A stretch of DNA of 64,000 nt from Linepithema humile (lineage: Eukaryota; Arthropoda; Insecta; Hymenoptera; Formicidae), in contig NC_090129.1 in assembly GCF_040581485.1 (NCBI RefSeq), forward strand, positions 23,876,764-23,940,763. Reading direction: 5' to 3'. Position 1 is the stretch's first letter. Each line of letters begins with the position of its first letter. The position numbers and the translations under genes were made by a program. Under the pieces are notes generated by a model. It had not been told where the DNA came from and did no database searches. It was given only the letters and a program-made list of their open reading frames with translations. Shown here piece by piece: positions 49,526 to 60,900 of the stretch.

Positions 49526-51767
49526 ATGGTAAGTATATATGATAATTTCTAAATCATATAACAGTTAGACAAATTATTCATTATAATATCTAAATTTTTC
49601 TACTTAATATGATTAAAACAATGTATCATACACTACGTGAGCGTGGCATTTTTATCCTATAAAATCTAGAATTTTTACTCTATAAAATCATGCTTCAATG
49701 TTATAATTGCTATAAACTTGTGATATTGTGTAATTCTTATATTGTAGCTATTGATAAATAAATAAATAAATAGTTATCATGTACTTTATAGGTGACTGTT
49801 ATCAGTTGTGATGTTAACCTCTCATCAAAATGAATGGATTCATGATACATGATAATTTATTTATTTATTTATTTATCAAGTTGCAATATAAGAGTCACAC
49901 AATATTATAAGATATAATACATGCAAACATAAACATAATAGAACACATTTAAGTAAAATAAAATATAAATATAAACATAGATAATCATGTAATATGAGAA
50001 AGAAAAGAGATAATAACAATGCTAAAAAAATAAAAATAAAATAATAATAGAATAGGATTATTGTATCAGTATTAAATTATAGCAATTATAACATTGAAGC
50101 ATAATTTTATAGAGTAGAAATTCTAGAGAATTAAATTTACATGTAAAACAAGTACAAAAAAATCAATATCACAAAGTATTCATAGAAAACTATATGAAAC
50201 AATATAAGTAATACTATTTGCTTGCTTTACAGTCGAAACTCTTTATTCTGTATGAGCATGCCGTTGGATATGCTGTATTCCAAGTTAAACAGTTTGAAGA
50301 GATTGGAATGATGTTGCCTCAGGTGGAGGCGTCGGTAACGGAACTGTCACGTTTCCGTTCGATCGTAAATCTGGTTGGATTTTCACCCTTCAAAACAGCA
50401 TTATCTGCCCTGGAAAATATCAACAGTATTTCTGAAGGAATCGTCACAGAAGATCTGAAGATTTTCTTAGATGGTTGCATACCAGAATCCACTAAACAGC
50501 ATCCTGTTACTCTGGGTGTTGCGGATCCCAAACTCGGTTCCCATATCACTGAAACCTTGGGAATAAAATGCGAACTTGGCAATGCCGTTTTTGAAATTCT
50601 TCGAGGAATAAGACTTCACTTTCCTAATTTAGTGAAAGGCTTGACTCCTCAGAATGCAGCAGTTGCACAGTTAGGTCTTGGACATAGTTATTCAAGAGCC
50701 AAGGTTAAATTCAACGTGAATCGAGTGGATAACATGATTATCCAGAGCATATCCTTATTGGACCAATTGGACAAGGACATCAACACGTTCAGCATGCGTA
50801 TAAGGTATGCGTAGTATACTTTTTGATTACATTGCAAATAAATAGACTTGAAAATAACTTTAGTTTTTGTTCTGATTGCAGAGAATGGTACGGATATCAC
50901 TTTCCAGAACTCGCGAAGATAGTTCCCGAAAATTATACATACGCAAAAGTGGCACGAGTGATAAAAAATAGAAAAGAATTGATAGATGACAAAATCACAA
51001 CATTGGAAGAAATAGTTATGGATAGTGCTAGAGCTCAAGCCATCATTGACGCAGCTAAGTCTTCTATGGGAATGGACATAAGTCCGGTTGATTTAATGAA
51101 CGTTGAAATCTTCGCTGAACGCGTTGTCGGATTAGTGGAGTACAGAAAGAAGATGGCCAAATATTTAACGTCGAAAATGGCGGGAATAGCACCAAACTTG
51201 GCTACTTTAATTGGAGATCAAGTTGGCGCCAGATTGATAGCGCACGCTGGATCATTAACTAATTTGGCAAAGGCTCCGGCATCTACTGTTCAGATATTGG
51301 GAGCGGAAAAAGCTTTGTTCAGAGCATTAAAAAGCCGTGGAAAATCAAATACTCCGAAATATGGACTTCTATTTCACTCTACATTTATTGGCCGTGCTGG
51401 TACAAAAAATAAAGGTAGAATTGCAAGATATCTGGCCAATAAATGCTCCATTGCTTCCAGAATCGATTGTTTTGCCGAAACACCTGTGAAAATATTCGGT
51501 GAAAAATTACGGCAACAAGTAGAAGATAGATTGACCTTTTATACAACTGGCAAAGAACCCAAAAAAAATGTAGACGTAATGAGAGAGGCCGTAGAGGAAA
51601 CAGCAAAAATGTTACAAAATATGCAACAGGAAAAAGAAGCAAAGAAGAAAAAGAGAAAGAAAGAGGTGATCGAAAACGGCACTGAAAATGGCGCTGAAAA
51701 TGGCGCTGAAAATGATCATCATGAAAAGAAGAAAAAGAAGAAGAAGAAATCGAAAGAGGACGCTTAA
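49526..51767 (+). CDS. Nop56: Nop56, box C/D snoRNP core protein
   Basis: Three coding exons: 49526-49528 (the ATG alone, with GTAAGT directly after it), 50233-50804 and 50882-51767; 486 residues. The protein opens MSKLFILYEHAVGYAVF (NOP5 N-terminal domain). The NOSIC coiled coil follows, then the Nop domain that binds the kink-turn complex (GAEKALFRALKSRGKSNTPK, FHSTFIGRAG). The acidic/lysine KKE-type tail (KEAKKKKRKKEV, ENGAENGAEN, KKKKKKKKSKEDA) is typical. With fibrillarin, Nop58 and Snu13 it forms snoRNPs that 2'-O-methylate rRNA in the nucleolus. Intron 1 (704 bp) holds a fold-back element. Intron 2 is 77 bases and shows no C/D snoRNA boxes. Completeness and family are certain; the ATG-only exon is inferred from the perfect donor and the fit of TCG AAA after it. 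Confidence 0.95.
49665..50127. mobile_element. long-inverted-repeat MITE-like element in Nop56 intron 1
   Basis: The outer arms TCTAGAATTTTTACTCTATA (from 49665) and its inverted counterpart ending at 50127 continue through CATGCTTCAATGTTATAAT to an inner pair around the GATAAATAAATAAATAAAT tract (to about 49795; right side from about 49846). The right arm is interrupted by about 165 bp (roughly 49921-50085). There is no reading frame inside. Terminal class and target duplication could not be fixed. Confidence 0.65.
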
Positions 51768-54700
51768 ATATTATTTAGATTATATCATCATTTATATTAT
51801 ATCATGTCCGTCAATATATCGAAAAAGTAGCAAATCGTGAGAACACAAAATTTCTTTTACCAATATAATATTGTTTTCTATAATACATACATAAAATTAT
51901 TGACAATTACAAACATTTTTTAAATGATTGACAATTTATCATCTAGCATTTATGTATGTATTATAAAAAAACGATATTAAATAAAAGAAATTTTATGTTC
52001 TCACGATTTGCTACTTTTTCAATATTGATGGACATCATACAGGAGAAGAGAGGTAATTGTAATAAAATAAAAAATAAATAAAAATATGCAGCGTTAATAA
52101 AAGTATTCAGTATTCAGTTAACACCAGCACCAATTAGCATTTAATAATGATAAGTTTGTAAAGTAAGTATAAATATTTAAACAATAATTACAATAAAATT
52201 ACTGAATCTAGCGAAATCTCAGAGTGTCAAAAATCGACGATTCAGCTGTTTTAAATATAAGCAATGTATTACTGCTATGATTCATATTGGAGGACTAATC
52301 GTTTGTTGAATATAAATTTCACGCGAAATTGAATGTAACATTATATCGGACTTACGCGCGATTAATATTGTGATATGTATAGTGCAATATGTATTTCCAG
52401 ATATTTATTACATTTAAGTTATTTGTAATGATAATATAAATATCTGATGTTTAATTTCCAAATTTTCTTTATAACACTTAAAAATAATTCAACTTGCAAG
52501 AGTCAACACTTAAAGATCAAATATATAAGATGAAAAACTTAAAAATTTACAACAGTACATCCGTTCTAATATCATAAACAATATTATCGCGCGTAAATAA
52601 TACAGAAATGCAATACAATCTCAAATTTAATTTCTTTTTTTTAACAAGAAACAATTTGTCTCGAGCAAGATATTGCAAAATTCGCAAACTACAAGGAAAC
52701 TAATAGGTGCGTTTTTGCAATTTGTGTTTACTTCGAGTTTTACAAAGGGTTTTATAACACTAAACTGTACATACACCCCCGTAATAACACTTTGTTACAT
52801 TAATAATCGGCTGATGATTCTTTATGCGTTGAATTGACTAAAATGATTTTTCTCTCTTTATATTTGTACAATACATTTTCATATTTGAAAAATATATCCT
52901 TGCCTATGTGTTCATCATCTTGCCTCATATAAAATGCTCAAATAATGGAAAATGTAAAGGATCGTTCGCCTTTACATAATTCAGTCTCTGGTACTCGCAT
53001 GAAAGCTCTTCTCTTCAGAGCAAAAACAAGAGCTAAAACAATTAGATAACTATTCGACATGATACTTTTTTCTTTTCTGCGGAATTACAGAATGGCTTCT
53101 ATTAATATCAATTGCTTCTGAAATTTTTAATCTCGTTATATTAATGCTACGTGTGTTGCAACTGCAATAACAATAGATCCGTAATAAAAACCATTCTTAC
53201 AACACACACATGTGTATATGTTTAACTTTGCCACTGAATTTGAAATAATTTCAATAATAACGTAACTTTCTGTTGGCATATTGCGGAAAGTTACAAATAA
53301 ATAATTTTCTGCATATTGTTGTTACAAAGCAACAAGATAAACATACAAATATTTCTTTTTTTTAAATATGTATGTAGAGTAAATAAAAATTTAGACGACG
53401 TAAATTTTTTGTCATAACTCAAAAATAACAATTTTCTCAATATAAATAATGGAAAATATTTCTCAGTAAGTAATGTAAAAAATTTCTCAGTAAATAATGT
53501 AAAATATTTCAATATCATGCAGCAAAGATAAACTAAATTAAAAGTAATAACGATTGTAAACGGACGATCGTGATTATATATGTTAATTAACATAATAACG
53601 TGATATTAATTAGCTGCTTAGAATTAATTACGAAGTGGTAATAATTCCATAAACATTTATGTCGAAGGATATGCATTATTTCATTGTTAGTAAGATATAA
53701 TCAAATGCTAATGTGTGATCTTCCATCGCTCACGATTTATGATAACTATGTAATATCATATAATAGCAAAGATTAATTTCTCCTTTAAACTTCTATGCTA
53801 ATTACGCAATTAATCCATCCTTAAACAATTTACATTTGAATTGTAATCACGTAATTGATGTTTGAATCGGGCACGAAAGTCTCCTCTCGCCGATTTTGTG
53901 CATAGATTCAATTCAAATTTTACGAGAAATGCTAAAAATATCGTTCTATCTACGCCCTTTTCTACGAAAGGGCATCAATAATCGTAGTTTTTCCAGCCAT
54001 AGTAATCGTAAGAGAGAAGGGAAGCACTTATTAATAATATCTACTAATGATTCATTCTCTCCTTGCAAAAACGCCTATGCTGCCGTTTCTCATTTTACAC
54101 ACATACGTCTTTAACGACTATCGCAGCTGCATCATCCGTAGTCTATTGTTATAAAAGCATCGATCCTTTCATCCGTCGCGTTCATGTACGCGTGATGTTA
54201 AGTGAATACAATTAATTAGATTATGCCTTTTCGAATTTTTCACAATATATGTATATACTTTTATGATACATCGTCTATAAAATAAGGCATAATCCCGATT
54301 CCTCCGAGCCTAATATACATTATTTATAAAATACACACAGTGTGATAATTCCTGCCAATATTGTTCCCGCGTAATATTCGCATGTAGTACAACGCATATT
54401 ACTGAAATTACACATAATTCTGAGTTTCAGAGGAATGCTGCTTATCGTCGACTTTGTCTTTTAACGTGTAATTATTGGCTTAAATTATACACCAGGCTGC
54501 CTTGCACAGAAAAATGATTCATTTCTTTATATATTATTCATTATTATTGTATATTATTTGCATTTGTGTCTCTTTTTTTTATCGTATATTATTTTTTATA
54601 CAAGTCCTAATTTTCAAGAACCTGTATTGTGGCATCGAGTTACTCCTTAGACAAATAAGGGTTAAAAAATACTGACGAATGCTTCAATCTATCCTGCACT

Positions 54701-54962
54701 GTATTAATCTTTGAACACTCGCCTCCTCCGTCCGCTTCTTAAATCACGTAGCGCCTAGGGCTGAACGATAATAAAAAATATCTCAATATATGTTATAATC
54801 GTTGAACCCTGTATAAATTGGAGAGTTTTGGCCCAGGCGGAAAAAGTGAGATTTATTATCTTCGAATCAATAAAATAGCCCGTAACGAATTTCGCGCAAA
54901 GCCTTAATCCTTGTATATTGTGCATTGAGATTTTGTCCTACCCTAAATTACTCGATAGTCCT
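51768..54962. other. spacer between convergent Nop56 and lqfR
   Basis: It contains the Nop56 3' region with a large fold-back (51804-52036), then AT-rich sequence with no supported gene. A minus-strand poly(A) hexamer (TTTATT on +) at 54852-54857 lies about 105 bases past the EpsinR stop. Confidence 0.6.
51804..52036. repeat. large fold-back in the Nop56 3' UTR
   Basis: Left arm 51804-51895 and right arm 51949-52036 are near-perfect inverted copies of about 90 bases (both contain AAAGTAGCAAATCGTGAGAA on opposite strands). Shorter inverted matches (ATTGACAAT) occur in the loop. It begins 37 bases after the Nop56 stop. The only nearby AATAAA on the sense strand (51980-51985) is inside the right arm, so mature Nop56 mRNA may end in this hairpin. 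MITE-like origin is inferred. Confidence 0.8.
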
Positions 54963-57900
54963 TTATGGGAATGCGGGAAAGAACGTTGCGTTGGGCTGCT
55001 GCTGTTGATTTTGCGGTGGAGGCTGCACCATCGGTGACATGTAACCCATTCCTGGTGCTATGGATATATATATATAGATTTCACCCTCATTTCACCCTTA
55101 TTTGCAGGCTTTCACATAAAAGCTTGATGTTTAGACTACAATAACTAATTTATCATGCGCAGTTAATGAAACACAAGAAAACAAGATAAGATTTTATCCA
55201 GCCGAAGTTTATTACAGCAATGTAAGATTGATAAGAGAATAGCGGAGTCTTAATAAAAAAGTGATAAACCTTTGGTATCAATATAACAGACTATTAAGGG
55301 ATTACTTACGTGTCATCTTGATCTGATGTTGTGGGCTATTACTCGCTAACTGATTCATCGTCGGCGCTGGGCCTGAGTGTTTCGATTTACCACCCATTAT
55401 GTTATCGAGGTCGATATTTAATCCCGAACCAGCCCAGGTCGAACCGACTTGCGTGGATGTATTATTGGACGTTTGATTCTTAGTATTCGTGGATGTAGGT
55501 GGAAGAAGATTTGTAACGGGCGACAATCCGATCGTTCCTAAATATGACATTGATTTTAGTTCGCAATATTGCAACCGCTGTGCATGCCATATTGCTATTA
55601 AAATTCGGTGCAAATTTATATACATAATAAAAATATCACGTCAAAATGTAATTATGAAAACGGAGTCACTTTATTCGAGCTGCAAATTTATTGAAATTAA
55701 CATTGATTAGCATTGATATTAAATATTAGCTTTATTAAGTAAAATATGTATTATGATGTAATTATTGTATTAATTGGATTATACATAAGTTTGTTTTATA
55801 TTACACAGATTCATACAAATACATGTTGAACATTTTAGCCAGTGAAATCAAAAGCTTTCATTAACGACATACGTGTGCACTCTCGTTTAGAGTATCATCG
55901 ATTACAACGCAATATTTGCATAATTTTTGTAAGCAAGAAAATTAATTCTAAAACAAAACGTCCTACGTAAATGTATTCATACATAATGTACATACGAACA
56001 TAATACTGCAGAAAATTTTTCTTATAAGTAATATGAGATAACAAGTTCATTGTTATACATGCCTGACTAATTTATACTTTAGTTAACGTCGAGCCGATAA
56101 TTGTATCGATAAAGGACAGCACTTTTGCATTCAGAGCTCTACAATTTGCATCGTGTTCGCCGTAAATGACATTTTGCGACAACAGAAGCCACTCTCTTAT
56201 TTCCAGCAGTAGCTCAGACAGTTCGTCGACGACAGCGTCTTTCGGCACCGCGACGAGCACGGATCCGATATTTTCCGTAACAGCTAATCTCACTGTCGCT
56301 TCATCGTGAATCCGCAACGTCCACGTGAGCTCCAATATCTCCTTGCCCATCTTCAATGCCAATGGACAGTTCTGCGCCGCCAACATTATGGCAGATAACG
56401 TTTTCAAGAAACGTAGCAGTAGGATATTTTCTTGATCCGCATAAACCTTTAAATCTTTCAGCTTATCGTGACGGCCGAAGCCGTACAAAAGCGGATAGAA
56501 AAATGACGATACGACATTGCCGAAGTGATTGACATATATCTTGGGAGACTTGGAATTATGCGCGAATCGTCTCGTGCGCGACTCGATTCTTTTGTCGACG
56601 ACTTCTCGCCAGTTTGCAGATCCACTCTCCGTCATTTCCAGATCGACGTCCTCATCGTACCACACTTGTTGCTTTTTACGTTCCTCCGCGTCGATGAAAA
56701 GCGATATACGGCTCGGAATTCGTTTCTCCTTAATCGCTGCATCGATGGCGTCGTCGGCGCTGTCCGCGCTGCCGACGTCGATTTTTGACAGCTGTTTCGC
56801 AGATTCGGCCAGTATATTCAGAAACAGCAAGCGCTGGTTCAGCGAGTACTTCCCGACGTCCTCGTAAAACTCTTTACACAGGAATTCGGCGCATTCCTTC
56901 GGACGCACAGTCACAATCGCCACGCAACATTTGAAAATCACGAGTTCAAAGTCCTCGACGTAAGACTGTTGCCTCAGCGTGGCGAGAAGTGACAGGAGTT
57001 CTATTGCGAAGGATGCATCGTCGTTCGGCAGCTGCGTTAGTATTAATTCTTCGCATGCCAGCAGGGATTCAGAGAAAATGTCGGGATTGGAAATGGTCTT
57101 GTCATCCGTTAAATTGTTGAGCACATCACGCAAATATGTCGGGCGCACCTTGCTAAATGGTTTGTTGTCACTCATATCGTAAGGAACTAAATCATCGTCG
57201 CTGTCCACGTCATCCGAATCATCGCTATTTTGTTCCACCTGTTGCTTCGACTCGTTTTTCGTCACTAGATGATCCTTTATCGCGCCATTTGTCGCCAACT
57301 GCGTGTTATTTTCAACTTTTCCATTCGACGGACTCTCGAATCTGGATAAAATACCGCAGTCGATGCCTAATTCATAGATTTTCCTGCTACTCAGAGAATC
57401 GAAAATAATACTTTCAGTAATCAAATCGCCGCTTCGCTCGTATTGTTCTTGCAGATCTACGGTCGATGCGAACGCATTTAAATTCTTCAGAGACTCGAGT
57501 AATTCTGACACTTTTACAGGCATCTTGTCATATTCGAACTTCAATTTCGATTCATCATCTATGTTAGACAATAAGTTTATACAAATCTCGCCGGTCAACA
57601 TGCCCATCGCTCTTATATTTGTATCTGTGCACTCAAGATGAACAGATACTCCAGACAGCAATAGCTTTTCGCACTGCTTTCTTTCGTCATCCTTTAGACG
57701 ATCTTTACACACTTTTACAGATAAAATAATTAACTGCGTAATATACTTCTGCTGCTCCATAGATGTGTGATTCAAAATACTCCCGTCGCTCCAAACCTCT
57801 AAGAGTTTAATTAACAATTCCGATAAGATACAATTTTCGTTCAAAAAAGACGCCAAGTAGAAAATTAAGTTTACAACTAGCTTCTCGTCCTCGTAATAAC

Positions 57901-60900
57901 GCATTAGAGGAATTTTGGTCGTTAAAATGTACTTCCAATTTGATTCCGTCAATAAATTTCCGAAAACGGGACGCGTGCCGAGCTTAGGATCGCAATGCTT
58001 CAAAAATAATATGGCTACGTATTCAATGGCGGCTGAATCTAATTCGCGAAATATACTTTCGACGAAGCGCCGCTCATTTTTCTTATTTTCAAAACACCAC
58101 TCCTCGAAGATGTCGACGAAGCACGTAAAATTACTTGGCTTTAGACTAATTATAATCTTGCTGATTAAAGATGAAAGTCCGACTATTCTTGGCTTAATGT
58201 CGTATTTGCATAATCCATCGTTGACGAACGATATCGCGCAAGATATATGGAAACAGAGCATCTTCATGTAAATTTGTGGCGTGTAGAATTTCGACGTGTC
58301 AAACTGTAGTTTATTAGACACGCGATTGGGCAGGGAGATCAATATTTGTATTGTACTTCGCCAAGTTTGATCTAGTTCCTCCTGCTGCATGCAGGATTGC
58401 GTTTCGTGTCTGCATACATCCACTACTGCCGAAAATATTGCATCGCTCTTCAACAGATCTTCCAATATTACTGAGATAACGCGAATTTTGCTCTGATTTT
58501 TCGATTCGTTTAAAGCGGTGGTCAGAGCCCGCAAAGACTCCGATAACATGAAGACTGTTGCACCGTCGACAATTATCAACTTCTTGATCGTGGAATCCAA
58601 GCCATCATTGCTTAACGGCCAATCGTGATCAAACTTGTCGATAATTTCCTCCAAAATTCTTCCGTACAATATGGCATCCACTTTCGTATCGGAATCAAGA
58701 CCGTTATATTTTTGAGGAGTGAGAGGCCCTGGTAAAAATCTGATGTAGTTCGAAACGGATGATCTTATTCTTTCCAGATCGGTGCGACTTTTAATACGGC
58801 ACATGGTGCATAACACTTCCAACAATTGATTGGCGGCATTATTCGAAAGATTCTCGGCCGTCGCAACGTTCTCTTCGTTTTTATGAGCTGCAAGGAAAGG
58901 CTCTCTTGTGGGAATTACATTAGCTTCAAACTCCGATGTGCATCATACGTGAATGCTTATTTACGGAAACACATGCAACTTCAAATTTATATATCTTTAT
59001 CAAACAGTTAATTAATAATGCCGGAATGGCTCAGAAATTTTAACATTGCATCTTTTACGCGTCTTAGGATTTGTATAAATATATTAAATTGTACAAATAT
59101 CGTATATGTGCTATATATTGACTTATGACTACAAAAAGATGCCATTAAAATTCAAGCATATTTAACTGCACTCACCTGTGTAATTAACGGCGTTGGAAGG
59201 TGTGTTATTCATACCCATAAAAATGTTTGAATTGTTAGAACCGCTTACTCGCCCGTCAGGTAACCTCATAGCGGGGGCATTTAAACTATCCAAGTCCGAC
59301 AAGAGATCTGTATTTGAAGTCACTGAAAGAAATAATATAAATAATATAGCGTGAAAAATAATGAAAGCATCTCGAAGATTAAAAAAATAAATATTGATTG
59401 ATAATTGCGAGCTGAACGCCAGATGATTTACTTTCGACTGTCTTATTAAATTTTACCTATGCGATTATTCATGCAATTAATGTGCAATCTCACCTGTATT
59501 GTTATTCGTTATTTGATTATTAAGATCCTGCGGTGATAAATCAAATAGATCGTTAGACGTTTTCGGATTTTCGATAACGGCGCTTCCGGTGAACGCTGTC
59601 GTGCCTGTTTGCATTGTATTGGCGTACATTGCATTACTGACGTTCACATTATTTGGATTATTTACAATTGGTATTGTTACACCCATCAAATTGATTTGCG
59701 ATTGTGGCGATTGTGGCAATTGAGGCTGGCTTGGAGGATTAGATATCGTTACATTATTAAAGGCAGATGTAAAGTCGGCAAATTCGTCGTTGCTTTCCTT
59801 TGTCTTGACCGTCGCGGAATTATTAAACGCGCTAGCAAAATCGCCGAATTCTAAATTCGCATTTTGCGGCTGAACGAAAGATTGAGTGCTCGCTCGTGGA
59901 TTGAAATCATCGTCGTCCAATCTGTTATTATCACTCTGTGATTCAAAAATATCGTTTAATATGTCATTTTTCGTCTTCTGCTGATTTGTCGGCGATGATA
60001 AATTATTACTTTGTTGTACTGGTGCACTATTCTGTAAGTAAAACAAAATTGAATGTGAATTATCGTGATTCGCAGCGACCCTCGCTTTCTAAACTTACAT
60101 TAGATTGCTCCTTTCCATAATTCGCCGCTGCTCCGAGATCTACTTTCTTAATATTTCTCGCTGTCCGTGCGGGGGATGCGTTTGCAGAAGGTGCAGATAT
60201 TTGAGCAGATTTACCGATTTGGTTTGTATTGTCCAACGTGTCTCTGTATTCTCTTCCACTTTTCTTTGGGCTAGTATCATTGTCCGAGTCTTCTCTTTCG
60301 CCATCGTCGCTGTATAATATAAAAAGTTGTAAGAAAAAAATTCGAAAGGTGCAATTCGTTAGATACACACCTGTTGTTCGCATCCTCGAATCCTTTTCCA
60401 CGATTGTTTCCATGATTGTCCCAGTCATTATACGTCTCTGCGCCGGATTTGTTCCACTTGGGATTGTCCATCCATCTATCGCCACCCCCAAATCTCATTC
60501 CCATCGCTTCGCTCGATAAACCAACGTATTTGTCTTTATTTTTCTTGGCCTTTTTCCTTTCCTCCCTAAGTTTATCATCGTCTTGAATAAAGTCAATTAA
60601 TTCCCTAACTTTATGTCTAATATTTATTCCTTGATCCTTCCCAAATTCGTCGATGCACGTGTAATTTTCTAAAGATCTGAGATCATAAATATGTTCGCGT
60701 GACGACGTGACGACTCGTTCCGAGCCATTGCGGACTAAGTAATTAAGAAGAAGTAACGACTGTAAAAAAAAGAAGACGGAAATTAATTAGATAAATTAGT
60801 GAAATACCGATGAAACACGCTTTCACTCGTTTACGCATTTTATTTACTAATTTATAATATGAAAATCTTATCTTATTTAATTTTCTAAACTCGTATTCTT

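Noticed and set aside
50805..50881. Possible C/D snoRNA in Nop56 intron 2
   Set aside because: Vertebrate Nop56 introns host snoRNAs, but this 77-base intron lacks RUGAUGA and CUGA boxes in the required positions.
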